From NCBI GenBank assembly GCA_030583885.1, contig CP129480.1:1984001-2048000 (forward strand): 64,000 nucleotides of DNA, in the 5' to 3' direction. The DNA comes from Anaerolineales bacterium (GTDB taxonomy: Bacteria > Chloroflexota > Anaerolineae > Anaerolineales > Villigracilaceae). The position numbers and the translations under genes were made by a program. Position 1 is the first letter of the stretch. Every line of letters begins with the position of its first letter. The notes under the pieces were generated by a model. The model was not told the DNA's origin. It did not search any database and worked only from the letters and a program-made list of their open reading frames with translations. This document shows positions 42,806 to 51,437 of the stretch, piece after piece.

Positions 42806-43555
42806 ATGAAAATGATCTCAACAGGAAACCACAAAGGTGGCACAGGCAAGACCACGACCACGCTCTCGCTGGCGCACGCTGCCGCCCTGCGCGGATACCG
42901 CGTCCTGATGGTGGACTGCGATCCACAGGGACAATGCGCGACCGCGCTTGGGATGCGCCCGGAGCCTGGGCTGTTTAATGTGCTCCTCCGCCCGGAGGAG
43001 GACCTGCACCAATGGATTCGAGAGACGAGGCGCGCGAACCTTGATTTGTTGCCCGGCAACCAGGATACCGCTTCGGCTCAGATCGTTCTCGGCGCAAAGA
43101 ACGCCTCCATCGAATTCATCTGGGCGTTCTTCTCCCCCCTGCGCAAGGAATACGACTTCATCTTCTTTGACACCGCGCCCTCGGTTGGCGGCATTCAGGA
43201 ACGGGTCATGTATGCCGCCGATCATGTCCTGATCCCGTCCGCCACCGAATACCTCTCCCTTGATGGCGTGGCGCAGATGATGGACATGCTAGGCAAACTC
43301 CGCAGCCAGCATCATTGGAAGGGATCGCTGCTCGGCGTGCTACCGACCTTCTACGACGACAACACCAGTGAGAGCAGGCAGTCGATGGAAAACCTGAAAC
43401 AGGGCTTTGGCGATGACCTGCTCTCTCCCATCCACCGCGCGACTGTCCTGCGCGAATGCGCGGCGGAAGGAAAGACAATCTTCGAGTTTGCCCCCGCCAG
43501 CCGCGCTTCGCAGGAATACGAGTTCACTCTGACCGACATCATCAAGAGAATATAG
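42806..43555 (+). CDS. parA: ParA-family ATPase
   Basis: 249 residues. Deviant Walker A KGGTGKTTTTLSLA with the signature lysine (about 10-23), Walker A' VLMVDCDPQGQCATALG, and the switch/Walker B FIFFDTAPSVG. The small size without an N-terminal HTH is that of type Ib ParA or Soj-like proteins. It would segregate the element together with a DNA-binding partner; the tandem ribbon-helix-helix protein at 44193 is the best candidate. SD AAAGGA precedes the ATG. Confidence 0.92.
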   Translation: MKMISTGNHKGGTGKTTTTLSLAHAAALRGYRVLMVDCDPQGQCATALGMRPEPGLFNVLLRPEEDLHQWIRETRRANLDLLPGNQDTASAQIVLGAKNASIEFIWAFFSPLRKEYDFIFFDTAPSVGGIQERVMYAADHVLIPSATEYLSLDGVAQMMDMLGKLRSQHHWKGSLLGVLPTFYDDNTSESRQSMENLKQGFGDDLLSPIHRATVLRECAAEGKTIFEFAPASRASQEYEFTLTDIIKRI

Positions 43556-43568
43556 CGGAGGGTGCGAA

Positions 43569-43679
43569 ATGACTTTCTCGGAATGGAAACGAGTATTGCG
43601 CGATGTGCGCAACGGGGCGCTGCCCTTGCATGAAATCCCCGGTTTTTTCCAGTGGCTGCTGCAGGGCGGCGCGGCATGA
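43569..43679 (+). CDS. Very small protein between parA and a Cys-rich protein
   Basis: 36 residues (starts MTFSEWKRVLRDVRNGALP). GGAGG lies 9 bases before the ATG and the stop overlaps the next ATG (ATGA), so it probably is translated. No function visible. Confidence 0.5.
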   Translation: MTFSEWKRVLRDVRNGALPLHEIPGFFQWLLQGGAA

Positions 43680-43942
43680 CCACTCTGATAACCGCGTACG
43701 GCAGCGATGGCTGCGAAGGGCGCTGTGATGCATGCTGTTACAACGCCCACGAGCCGCATTGCGATTGTGTTTGCGGCGGGTGCAATCATGGCGCGGGATT
43801 GAGGCAGGCTGTGGAGAATACGCGGCAGATGGCGGAAGACTGGGTGCAGGCGTACACCCATCAGCATCATCTGTGCGGAGTGCGTTGGGAAGTCCCCGCC
43901 CTGGAACCGCTGCAATTGGATTTTTTCACGGAGGCGATATGA
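43676..43942 (+). CDS. Cysteine-rich small protein (probable zinc binder)
   Basis: 88 residues from ATG at 43676. Between residues about 13 and 34 it has eight cysteines and three histidines (CEGRCDACCYNAHEPHC then CDCVCGGC), so one or two zinc sites are likely. The remainder is helical. Its stop region overlaps the next ATG by a few bases. Confidence 0.65.
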   Translation: MTTLITAYGSDGCEGRCDACCYNAHEPHCDCVCGGCNHGAGLRQAVENTRQMAEDWVQAYTHQHHLCGVRWEVPALEPLQLDFFTEAI

Positions 43943-44172
43943 AGACAAGTTTCATCCTGTTGAACGACGATAAGCAAAGCGACCTGATCGATCTGGATCC
44001 GGCCGCCAGCGCTACGCAGAAACTGCGTCTTGGCACGGAAAAATTGCGGGTCAGCTCGAACAAAAATGTCGTCACATCCGCACAGTGTATGGGAAAGAAC
44101 ACAACTTCTACGGCAAGCCGGGCGAGGTGGTATGGGGCACTCTCGAATCCGCCGCGCTTAGCTTTTCGGTAG
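43939..44172 (+). CDS. Small hypothetical protein, apparent frameshift in an A5 run
   Basis: 77 residues as read. If one A is added to the A5 run at 44062-44066 the frame continues into TVYGKEHNFYGKPGEVVWG and ends at a TAA (44184-44186) directly before the next gene. That reading looks much more natural than the present C-terminus (STASRARWYGALSNPP). The indel may be a sequence error or a real mutation. Confidence 0.55.
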   Translation: MKTSFILLNDDKQSDLIDLDPAASATQKLRLGTEKLRVSSNKNVVTSAQCMGKNTTSTASRARWYGALSNPPRLAFR

Positions 44173-44192
44173 AAACGATGGAGTAAATGGTT

Positions 44193-44867
44193 ATGACTCG
44201 AACCAATCCCCTTGATCGTTTCGTGGCAGACAACAGCGTCCCTGTCCCCTCCCCTGGTGGCGGCGCATTGTCGCTGATTCCGTCCGCACGGCAGGTAAAG
44301 AAGGATACAGTCAGGGAGAAGCGCAGGGAAGAGCAAAGGGAAAAACGGCGGGCATATGACAAGCAAAACCCGGTGGAAACCTATTTCATTCCCGCCTACA
44401 TGCATGAAGCGTTCTTTGACGTAAAAACTGCAATTGGCGGTTTGGCACACCAGCACAATGCGACCGAGAACGGCGTGACGGAGAAATTGACAGAGTGGGC
44501 ATTGCGCAAGGTTCGCAATGGAGAACTGCGGGTGGGCGGGAAACCAAACCCGTCACGCAGGAAAATGGAAGTCTATATCGAAGATGCCAATAATGAAGTA
44601 TGGACCTCTGAACGTGACATTCCAGAAAAACCCAGGAAGGTCGCGCGGAAAAAGATATTTGCCGGGTACCGCTTCACAAAGGATGTCATTTCCCAGATCG
44701 ACGCCATCTCGAAGAACAATCATCTGCCCGCAGGCGAAGTGCTGGTTGTTTTGCTTCAATATGCGATCGAGAAGTATAAGGCGCAGGAATTCAACCTCAA
44801 GACCCGCTCTCTCGATGTGCGGCAGACTGTATATACCGAAGAGAGAGAGAGGGACGCGTGGGCGTAA
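44193..44867 (+). CDS. DNA-binding protein candidate, two ribbon-helix-helix-like repeats
   Basis: 224 residues. After a basic N-terminus, two segments have a strand-helix-helix look: VETYFIPAYMHEAFFDVKTA..VTEKLTEWALRKV and KIFAGYRFTKDVISQIDAIS..VLVVLLQYAIEKY. Tandem RHH is seen in partition proteins such as omega-type repressors. With parA upstream and the iteron array immediately downstream, a role as centromere-binding ParB analogue or copy-control repressor is plausible but unproven. ATG at 44193 (GGAG 9 bases upstream) is preferred to 44187. Confidence 0.6.
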   Translation: MTRTNPLDRFVADNSVPVPSPGGGALSLIPSARQVKKDTVREKRREEQREKRRAYDKQNPVETYFIPAYMHEAFFDVKTAIGGLAHQHNATENGVTEKLTEWALRKVRNGELRVGGKPNPSRRKMEVYIEDANNEVWTSERDIPEKPRKVARKKIFAGYRFTKDVISQIDAISKNNHLPAGEVLVVLLQYAIEKYKAQEFNLKTRSLDVRQTVYTEERERDAWA

Positions 44868-45206
44868 ACATGAGTTTCATTTTGCTCCACCAAACATGTA
44901 GCAGAAAGTGCGTCCCAAATAGGGGAGAAGGGGCGATTCCCAAAAATCGAGTTTTCGATTTTCTCGGAAAATCAGACCATTTTTTGAGGACGCAAAATGG
45001 TGGTTGAACAAAATTGTTCAAGCGCTGATCATCCAATGTTCAACTATGTGTTCATTTTTTGTTCTGCCGTTGTTCAACCGCACCCAACAGAAACGATTTT
45101 GAGGCGTCTCAATTTTCGATTTTGACCTGCGATATGGGTACAAAAAAAGCCCCCCTTACAGGGCTGCCTGTCGCCGCTTGAGAAAATTATCACAAGAAGG
45201 TTTTTT
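44868..45206 (+). other. Intergenic region with possible replication origin
   Basis: 339 bases without a gene. It holds the TGTTCA array (45004-45076), two copies of TTTTCGATTTT (about 44952 and 45113), and an A/T-rich stretch before the replication-protein candidate. A C/G-rich hairpin with a T-run on the minus strand (about 45144-45170) could stop leftward transcripts. These are features of small replicon origins; function is inferred. Confidence 0.55.
45004..45076. repeat. Iteron-like TGTTCA array
   Basis: TGTTCA or TGTTCT occurs at 45015, 45037, 45049, 45060 and 45071 in direct orientation, and the inverted TTGAACA at 45004-45010 forms a palindrome with the first copy. Start-to-start spacings are 22, 12, 11 and 11 bases, i.e. 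one or two helical turns, so all face the same side of the DNA. This is typical of initiator or repressor binding arrays. Confidence 0.7.
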
Positions 45207-47321
45207 ATGGCTGAAAACACCCTCTGGAACACCGTATCAAAACGACTTCGCGAAGCCTTGGGCGTCGATGCCTATGAAGCATGGCGTGCCGCCTGCTCTC
45301 CCGAGTTCGCGTCCTTCGAGGATAACATCTTCTCGATCCGCGTGGCGGGACAAGGTGGCGTTCGCCCCATAGGAGGCGAGATCGTAAAGATCCTGAACGG
45401 CATGGGATTTGTAAATGCCTCTGTTCAGTTCCTGTCAGCCAGGGAGACCGTGATCGTAACGCACGATCCGATCAAGGATATCTACGAAGAAATCGTGCGC
45501 CCTGATCGAGCCCTGTCGCTGCCGGGCTATATCCAACGATGGGTGGAACAGCAGATCGGCGTGGACGGGTTCTTCATGGCTGCGTCCCTCAAGCAGATTT
45601 CATACGAGGCGGGATCGCGCGGGGAGGGCGCCATGTATACAGCCCGTTTCTCCGCACAGCAGATCGCCGTGCGCGCGGGCATTTCCATCCGCACCTACTG
45701 GAACCGTCTGTCCGATGACGGATTTTGGAAAAAACTCAAGGGACTGGCGGTCAAACATGACGATCCCAAGACCTGGGTCAGCGATGGCGGTAAACCCCGG
45801 CAGGCAGCGCGGCGGTTCAGCGTCTTTACCACCATGCCGTTGACCCCGAGCGATGCCGCGCATTTGCGCCGGTGGCTTCTGGAAAACGCCGAAGCGTACG
45901 GTGGACCGGAAGGCGTGCTTCGCGCCGCCGCAGATACGCCGATGGACGATCTGATCGGAAATGGCGATGGACCCGCTGAGGATGCCATGACCGTCCTTGA
46001 GCTTGTGTCTTCGCTATTTCGAAGTCAGGTCGAACCGAAACTGCTTGCCGTCCTGGCGTCAAACTTGCATCGACACATCATCCGACCCAGGGACATCATC
46101 AGGATCCCGCTGTTCTTCCTGGAATATATCCTGCCCGCGCTCGGTCCATCGGCAGGTTACCTGCTTGTTTTGATGCGCGACCGATGTTTCGTCAATCAGG
46201 AAATTTCGCGCACAATCGTTACCTTCCAGGGTGGGTGGGACGAGATTGCCGCAAAACTTGGTTTGGCTGGCGACCGCCGCGCCAAGACCGCCTGGGAATG
46301 GCTGAATGCCAAATACCCGGCATCCCACAAGGAGGCGGGGAAATACCGCAATGCGATCGCGCGGATGTACATGGCGGAGGTGATCAAGGATGAGCCTGAG
46401 TTGGATTTCGAGCATCAGCCGCGCACCTTCCGCGTCCTGACGGACGAAATCCCGCGGGATCTGCTCGAAGTTGTCGTAACAGGGCGGGGTCCTTACGCAG
46501 GAATCTTCCAATCCGATTTTTGCACACACGGCATGGCGGACTTTTCCCAATCCGGAAATTGCACACTCGGCATGGCGGACTTTGCGCTTAGCGATGGCGC
46601 ATATTGCACACACGCCATGGCGGACTTTGCGCTTATTTTGAAAAAAGTTGCACAGTTAAAAGCTCTTAAGCTCTTAAACCAACTCTTAAACACTAACCGA
46701 CCAACTCCTGCGGTTGACGCAAATGAAGCTCGTCCAGACGCGCCGCCCGCCAGCGGAACCAACGGGGAGGGGGGCAGGGATGCCGAACAGACGGACTCCC
46801 AAAAAGCGGTCGGTCAGTCGGTTTGGGATTTTTCTCGACTTGCCCAGACCAGCGACATCCACCCCTCGAAGGTGTCCGTCATGGTCGCGACTGTCCCGGA
46901 CGAGCAGGAACGCGCTCTCCGCTTCGTGGGCTGGATATTACACGCCCATTCGCCCAAAGGCAAAACCCTCAAGGACGAGACCGGCGTTGGGCTGGCGATT
47001 TCAAGCATCGGGACACGACCGGGCAATGCTTTCATGCGCCTGGCACGGCTTGGTCCCGAAAAACTCCGCGCACTTTTTGACGGCGATCTTGCCCACACGT
47101 TGGGCGAAAAGACTGCCGAGGAAATGATCTACCGCGCGAACCTGAAAAAACTGCCCCTGCACCGCAAGCAGGACTTGTATTACCGCCTATTCGCCGAGGA
47201 CGCGCCTGAATCTTCTCCTGCGCCCCGGCTGGTCATCGACACTATGAACGCTGATACCAACGAATCTCCTAAGTCTGTGCCGTTCAAAGTGCCGCGCCGC
47301 AAGATCAAGGTCGTGGAATAA
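45207..47321 (+). CDS. Replication-initiator candidate with in-gene repeats
   Basis: 704 residues, not assigned to a known family by eye. The N-terminal ~95 residues (LWNTVSKRLREALGVDAYEAW..) look like a DnaA domain-I type protein-interaction module. A likely winged helix is at about 140-180 (FSAQQIAVRAGISIRTYWNRL). Around residues 438-475 three peptide repeats (CTHGMADF, CTLGMADF, CTHAMADF) are encoded by DNA repeats. The following ~100 residues are low complexity, then a small C-terminal domain (SVMVATVPDEQERALRFVGW). Upstream iterons and a DnaB-type helicase gene downstream support an initiator role. ATG with AGAAGG upstream. Confidence 0.6.
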   Translation: MAENTLWNTVSKRLREALGVDAYEAWRAACSPEFASFEDNIFSIRVAGQGGVRPIGGEIVKILNGMGFVNASVQFLSARETVIVTHDPIKDIYEEIVRPDRALSLPGYIQRWVEQQIGVDGFFMAASLKQISYEAGSRGEGAMYTARFSAQQIAVRAGISIRTYWNRLSDDGFWKKLKGLAVKHDDPKTWVSDGGKPRQAARRFSVFTTMPLTPSDAAHLRRWLLENAEAYGGPEGVLRAAADTPMDDLIGNGDGPAEDAMTVLELVSSLFRSQVEPKLLAVLASNLHRHIIRPRDIIRIPLFFLEYILPALGPSAGYLLVLMRDRCFVNQEISRTIVTFQGGWDEIAAKLGLAGDRRAKTAWEWLNAKYPASHKEAGKYRNAIARMYMAEVIKDEPELDFEHQPRTFRVLTDEIPRDLLEVVVTGRGPYAGIFQSDFCTHGMADFSQSGNCTLGMADFALSDGAYCTHAMADFALILKKVAQLKALKLLNQLLNTNRPTPAVDANEARPDAPPASGTNGEGGRDAEQTDSQKAVGQSVWDFSRLAQTSDIHPSKVSVMVATVPDEQERALRFVGWILHAHSPKGKTLKDETGVGLAISSIGTRPGNAFMRLARLGPEKLRALFDGDLAHTLGEKTAEEMIYRANLKKLPLHRKQDLYYRLFAEDAPESSPAPRLVIDTMNADTNESPKSVPFKVPRRKIKVVE
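46517..46634. repeat. Three DNA repeats inside the replication-protein gene
   Basis: A unit of about 28-33 bases containing GCACACACGGCATGGCGGAC occurs at 46517-46544, 46558-46590 and 46602-46634, with start-to-start distances of 39 and 45 bases, both multiples of 3. The DNA is more conserved than needed to keep the peptide. Iterons placed inside an initiator gene are known, for example in phage lambda O. Confidence 0.7.
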
Positions 47322-47354
47322 CAACCGATAACACAATCACACAAGGAGATCACC

Positions 47355-47735
47355 ATGACAACCCATATACCTGAATTTATCCAAGGGCGCGAAGCCCGTA
47401 GTAGAGATCGCATTGGAATGATTTGCATCAGCCCGTATCCTGAAGGATCGGGACAAGATAAAGCTTGGATCGCCGGGTGGGAATATGAAAATGATGAAAA
47501 ATGGTTCGAGGAGTACGGAGTTAACGAGTGGCACACGCTCAATAAAGCGGCGCATTACTCAAGAATTACCCGAGGACAACTCCACGATTATGTAACAAAG
47601 GGAGAATTTAATGTCATCAACATTGGGCAGTGGAAGTATCGGATGCACGGAAGCGACATTAAAAAAATTCGAGACAGTCGTGGCAAGGATGCCAGCAAGC
47701 CTTGCCCCTGCGGTCGCTGCGTAAATGACGCATAG
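47355..47735 (+). CDS. Excisionase-like HTH protein
   Basis: 126 residues. The first half is WEYENDEKWF-type unassigned sequence; the second contains LNKAAHYSRITRGQLHDYVTKG then INIGQWKYRMHGSDIKKI, the pattern of excisionase/HTH_17 domains. The C-terminus has CPCGRC. AAGGAG precedes the ATG. Possible directionality factor or regulator of dnaB downstream. Confidence 0.65.
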   Translation: MTTHIPEFIQGREARSRDRIGMICISPYPEGSGQDKAWIAGWEYENDEKWFEEYGVNEWHTLNKAAHYSRITRGQLHDYVTKGEFNVINIGQWKYRMHGSDIKKIRDSRGKDASKPCPCGRCVNDA

Positions 47736-47758
47736 AAATCACGCGCAGGAGAATCAAC

Positions 47759-49066
47759 ATGGCTCAACGAACTACTACACTCACACCCAAGACAGCAGTT
47801 TCTGCGAGCCCTGTCATGCCTCACAGCGTGGAAGCCGAAGAAGCCGCGATCGGCTCGGTGTTGATCAACCCGGATGCCTATTTTGAACTCGCGGTATTTT
47901 TGAAGGCTGAGGATTTTTACATCCACCGCCACCGCTTTATCTGGGAGGTTTTTGCCCGCCTGCACGCCTCCCGCAAGCCTGTGGACCTGCTCACTGTCGC
48001 GGACGAACTGGAGCGTGACGGCAAACTTGCGGAAGTGGGTGGGTCTGCCTACCTGACTTCGTTGATCAACCAGGTCCCGACCTCGCTCAACGCGGAAGCC
48101 TATGGACGAATCGTGCAGGAACATTCCACCCGCCGCAAGTTGATATTCGCCGCCAACATGATCGCGTCGCTGGCATATAGCAGCGACCCCATCACGGATG
48201 TAACCTCCAGCGCAGTCATGGAACTGGAAAAAGCGGTCACCGATGCGATGGGAACGGGGCTGCGTCACATGACCGTGCCGTTTTCGGCGATGTACGACCA
48301 AATGGCGGACGCCTCCGAAAAGGGAATCGTTCCCGGCATCCCGACCTGCATCGGCAACCTTGACGTATTGCTCAAGAACCTGAAAGTGGGCGTGTATGTT
48401 GTGGCTGGGCGGCCGGGGCAGGGCAAGACCGCATTCAAACTCAGCGTCGCCAAAAACGCAGCCATGCAGGGTTATCGTGTGGCGGTCTTTTCGCTGGAGA
48501 TGCCCAACGAACAGATCACCCAGCGCCTCACCGCCAACGAAACCGGCATCCCGCTCGACAGGATCCAGAGCGGGCAATTGACGCAGGAGGAGTGGGAGAA
48601 GGTCAATGCCGCCGCAGAAACCTTCGAGAAACTGCCGATCTTTATGGACGATACCCCCGCGATCACGCCCGCCCAGATCGAAGCCCGCTGCCGCCGCCTG
48701 ATCATGCAGCATGGACCGCTCGACTTGGTGGTGGTGGATTACCTCCAGATCATGGGCATGGATGGCAGGAGCGCCAATCGCACAGAGGAGGTCAGCGCGA
48801 TCTCACGTGGGTTGAAGACTGTCAGCCGCCGCCTCAACGTCCCCGTATTGGTGGGAGCGCAACTCAACCGCGAATCCGAGAAGGAGGAACGCCGCCCACG
48901 CCTGTCCGACCTGCGCGAAAGCGGAAGCATCGAAGCGGATGCCGATGTGGTCATCTTCCCCTTCGAGGAAGACAGCGTAGAGACGTTGATCGTCGCAAAA
49001 CATCGCAACGGTAAGAAAGGAGACGCAAACGCAAGCTTCGTGAAACAACTTACCAAATTTGAATAG
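47759..49066 (+). CDS. dnaB: Replicative DNA helicase, DnaB type (element-encoded)
   Basis: 435 residues. N-terminal DnaB domain (MPHSVEAEEAAIGSVLIN), then the RecA-like core: Walker A VVAGRPGQGKTAFKLSVAKN, VFSLEMPNEQITQRL, Walker B LDLVVVDYLQIMG, DLRESGSIEADADVVIF and a C-terminal VAKHRNGKKGD. It is a hexameric helicase that unwinds DNA at forks. Its location between a replication protein candidate and other element genes suggests it serves the element. SD AGGAGA before the ATG. Confidence 0.93.
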   Translation: MAQRTTTLTPKTAVSASPVMPHSVEAEEAAIGSVLINPDAYFELAVFLKAEDFYIHRHRFIWEVFARLHASRKPVDLLTVADELERDGKLAEVGGSAYLTSLINQVPTSLNAEAYGRIVQEHSTRRKLIFAANMIASLAYSSDPITDVTSSAVMELEKAVTDAMGTGLRHMTVPFSAMYDQMADASEKGIVPGIPTCIGNLDVLLKNLKVGVYVVAGRPGQGKTAFKLSVAKNAAMQGYRVAVFSLEMPNEQITQRLTANETGIPLDRIQSGQLTQEEWEKVNAAAETFEKLPIFMDDTPAITPAQIEARCRRLIMQHGPLDLVVVDYLQIMGMDGRSANRTEEVSAISRGLKTVSRRLNVPVLVGAQLNRESEKEERRPRLSDLRESGSIEADADVVIFPFEEDSVETLIVAKHRNGKKGDANASFVKQLTKFE

Positions 49067-49114
49067 GAAAGAGTGACAATCCACAAAATTCTAAAAAGGA
49101 GAATTACTTAACAA

Positions 49115-49177
49115 ATGGACGCCTTGGACGGCAAATTACCGCAAAATCTTATTCACACATGGGAATGGAGCATATAA
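49115..49177 (+). CDS. 20-residue micro-ORF before the next gene
   Basis: ATG at 49115 follows AAAAAGGAGAATTAC and the frame ends TAA just 3 bases before the next ATG at 49181. It could be a leader peptide or chance. Confidence 0.25.
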   Translation: MDALDGKLPQNLIHTWEWSI

Positions 49178-49180
49178 AGC

Positions 49181-49588
49181 ATGTACGCCAAATACTGCCT
49201 GGCTTCAATCCACGGGACTATCCTGCACGACACAATGGAGGTTGGGTGGAATGAAAACATGCCCGACTTTGTAGCCTCAAAATTTAAGATGAAGACCGGT
49301 CCGCAATCCCAGCCCCTGACGATCTACGTTGCAGACAGGCGGATTGCATTGGAAGTGTATGCTTGGAAAAAAGCAATTGCCTTTTTGGATATGGAAAATC
49401 CACGCATCACGGTATCGGTGTCCGCTTCGATCCTGGCCAGGGGGGAGGCGGCATTACTTTTTGTCAATGAGATTGCATGGGGAACTCCCTTTCGGGATGT
49501 TCGCGTCCTTGCCGAAAAATTGCACGACAGCATGGTGTCGGGCGAATTCAAAGATTATAAGGACTTGGAAACCCTCCAATTTGGTTAG
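49181..49588 (+). CDS. Hypothetical protein
   Basis: 135 residues, alpha/beta, no recognised family. A middle segment with several Ala/Val residues (ITVSVSASILARGEAALLFV) is a buried beta-helix core. It follows dnaB and may be cotranscribed. Confidence 0.6.
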   Translation: MYAKYCLASIHGTILHDTMEVGWNENMPDFVASKFKMKTGPQSQPLTIYVADRRIALEVYAWKKAIAFLDMENPRITVSVSASILARGEAALLFVNEIAWGTPFRDVRVLAEKLHDSMVSGEFKDYKDLETLQFG

Positions 49589-49717
49589 GATCGAGCGAAT
49601 AACCTATCGACCAATTTCGATCAATGTCCCCCAGAAAAGAACCCCGTAAAAATCTGGGGACAAGTAGGAATAAATCAGCGCCAGCTGTTTGAAAAACTTG
49701 TTTGGAGTTGATGCATT

Positions 49718-51196
49718 ATGACGTATGGAAAAATGAGCGATGCAGAGAAGGCATTAATCGCGGTTTCAAAGGATAAAAAGATTGAAACCGCGCTTCTTTC
49801 TTGTGCCACGTGCGGGGCCACTACGGTCGAATTGACCTGGCTGGATTTTTCAACGAAGGGCTTGGAATCGTCAGAAAGAACCGCGTACAACACCTTGAAT
49901 CGTCTGGCGGGTTCGAGCGGTGGCTTTCCTCCACTGCTCGTAAAATCGACTGAAACAATCGCGGGTCAGCCAGGCGGACCCAAGAAAGTGTATCGCCTGA
50001 CGAAGTTTGGGCTGGAAATTCTCAATAAGATTTCGCCTGAATTGACGATGCGTTATCTGGACGAACCGACCGACATTGCGCTGCGCCATCGCTACTGTCA
50101 ATTGGAGGTGTATGTCCTTGCCCGCAAGCAGGGCTGGGATGCGGAAATCGAAAAGGTGCTTCCGTATCGGGATGCGAGGGGTACGGATCGAAGCCTGCGC
50201 TGCGATGTGGTTCTTCAAACGACGAACGGTCCCTTATACGTGGAGATAGAGCAAAAACTGAATAGGACAACATTGCCCCGCGCGCAAAAAAAACTGGAAC
50301 ACTGGCATGAATATTCTGTTGCTACAGGGGAACTGCCGCATCTGATGTTGTTTTTCAATCTCGACCTGCGAAGCCGGGACAAAACAATGGAGATGTGGAT
50401 GGAGGCGTTGTGGAAGGTGAACAAAGGTGGAGAGATTCAATTTCCCATCTCGTACCTTCTGATGTCGAACCTGCGCGGCACGGAGAGCTTGCAGGAGGAT
50501 CTCGAGACATCTACCATGACACTTGCGCCGAGAGCTCCCATCAAAAAGGGGAATGTCCATTCGACCTCATGGCAGCCTCATCCGATCATCGCCCCGCTGT
50601 TGGAAGGCATGGAGGACATCCTAGCGGATCAAATGGCGATCAAGCGCGAGTTGCGCGACGAGGATTATCTGGGCAAGGAAGACATGAGCGAACCGGGTGC
50701 GAACGTGGCGATGCTGATGAGGGCGGCAAAGTATATCTACGACGCCAGCGGGGATAGCAAAACATGGAAAGAAAAGTTCAAAGACCCGGTCCGCTCCCTG
50801 CTTCTGCTGCGGTATTACCTGACGCGCGAGCCTAACCTTGAGATGTACGCGGCGCTGCAGGAGGCTTTCAAACAGGCGGCAAACAAAGGGGTCACCCTGC
50901 AAAAGATCCAAATGAGCGCCGCGATCCAGAATGTGTTTCTGTCGCATTTCTATATCGGCAGGGACAACCAGTTGAATGTCTGGTTTATCGTCCCGAATTT
51001 TGAGGACAAGAAGGGGGGGTACAAGGTCCAGGTTAATTTCGACCAATATGATGGTTTCATGGGTGCGCATGGTTTGACCGCAGATCACTTGTCAGCCCTG
51101 GAGTGGATGCTGTCGAGTTTATTCATTTATCCCGATTTCTTGGGACTGACAAAAGATCTTTTACCAGGCAGCGTGACGGAAGAACAAGACGATTAA
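49718..51196 (+). CDS. Replication-relaxation-family protein
   Basis: 492 residues. After an N-terminal zinc-like CATCG and an HTH region (about 40-110, TAYNTLNRLAGSSGGFPPLL then KVYRLTKFGLEIL) the sequence LRCDVVLQTTNGPLYVEIEQ resembles the D..ExE/K core of the Replic_Relax family, found in plasmids and mobile elements and thought to act on relaxed DNA during replication. The rest is unassigned. Start ATG at 49718 with GGAG upstream. Confidence 0.6.
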   Translation: MTYGKMSDAEKALIAVSKDKKIETALLSCATCGATTVELTWLDFSTKGLESSERTAYNTLNRLAGSSGGFPPLLVKSTETIAGQPGGPKKVYRLTKFGLEILNKISPELTMRYLDEPTDIALRHRYCQLEVYVLARKQGWDAEIEKVLPYRDARGTDRSLRCDVVLQTTNGPLYVEIEQKLNRTTLPRAQKKLEHWHEYSVATGELPHLMLFFNLDLRSRDKTMEMWMEALWKVNKGGEIQFPISYLLMSNLRGTESLQEDLETSTMTLAPRAPIKKGNVHSTSWQPHPIIAPLLEGMEDILADQMAIKRELRDEDYLGKEDMSEPGANVAMLMRAAKYIYDASGDSKTWKEKFKDPVRSLLLLRYYLTREPNLEMYAALQEAFKQAANKGVTLQKIQMSAAIQNVFLSHFYIGRDNQLNVWFIVPNFEDKKGGYKVQVNFDQYDGFMGAHGLTADHLSALEWMLSSLFIYPDFLGLTKDLLPGSVTEEQDD

Positions 51197-51321
51197 ACAG
51201 TCTTGACGGGAGTGGCAATCCAAAAAATATTATGGTAATATTTGCGTTGCAATGTTCAGGGTGCCCCCCTCACCCTGGGCATTGCGCTTTAAAGCGCGAT
51301 TTGTCTTGTTGTAACTTAACC

Positions 51322-51350
51322 CATAGTTTTGCCGTTTTGGCAAAACTATG
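51322..51350. repeat. Hairpin after the replication-relaxation gene
   Basis: 12-base perfect stem CATAGTTTTGCC / GGCAAAACTATG with a 5-base loop; no T-run follows. Confidence 0.6.
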
Positions 51351-51437
51351 CTTCCAGACGGGGGATTTTGCAAATGGCACTCACTCAGGGAGTTTCCCTG
51401 TCAACTTCAGCTCCTCCAGCTGGATAACAACAATCAA

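Noticed and set aside
45004..45076. CRISPR array
   Set aside because: Repeat units are about 6-7 bases with 11-22 base spacing, far too short; no cas genes in the window. The in-gene repeats at 46517-46634 are coding and only three.
49149..49157. Exact match to the DnaA-box pattern TTATNCACA
   Set aside because: A single site lying within a micro-ORF, with no cluster around it; one match in 64 kb is expected by chance.
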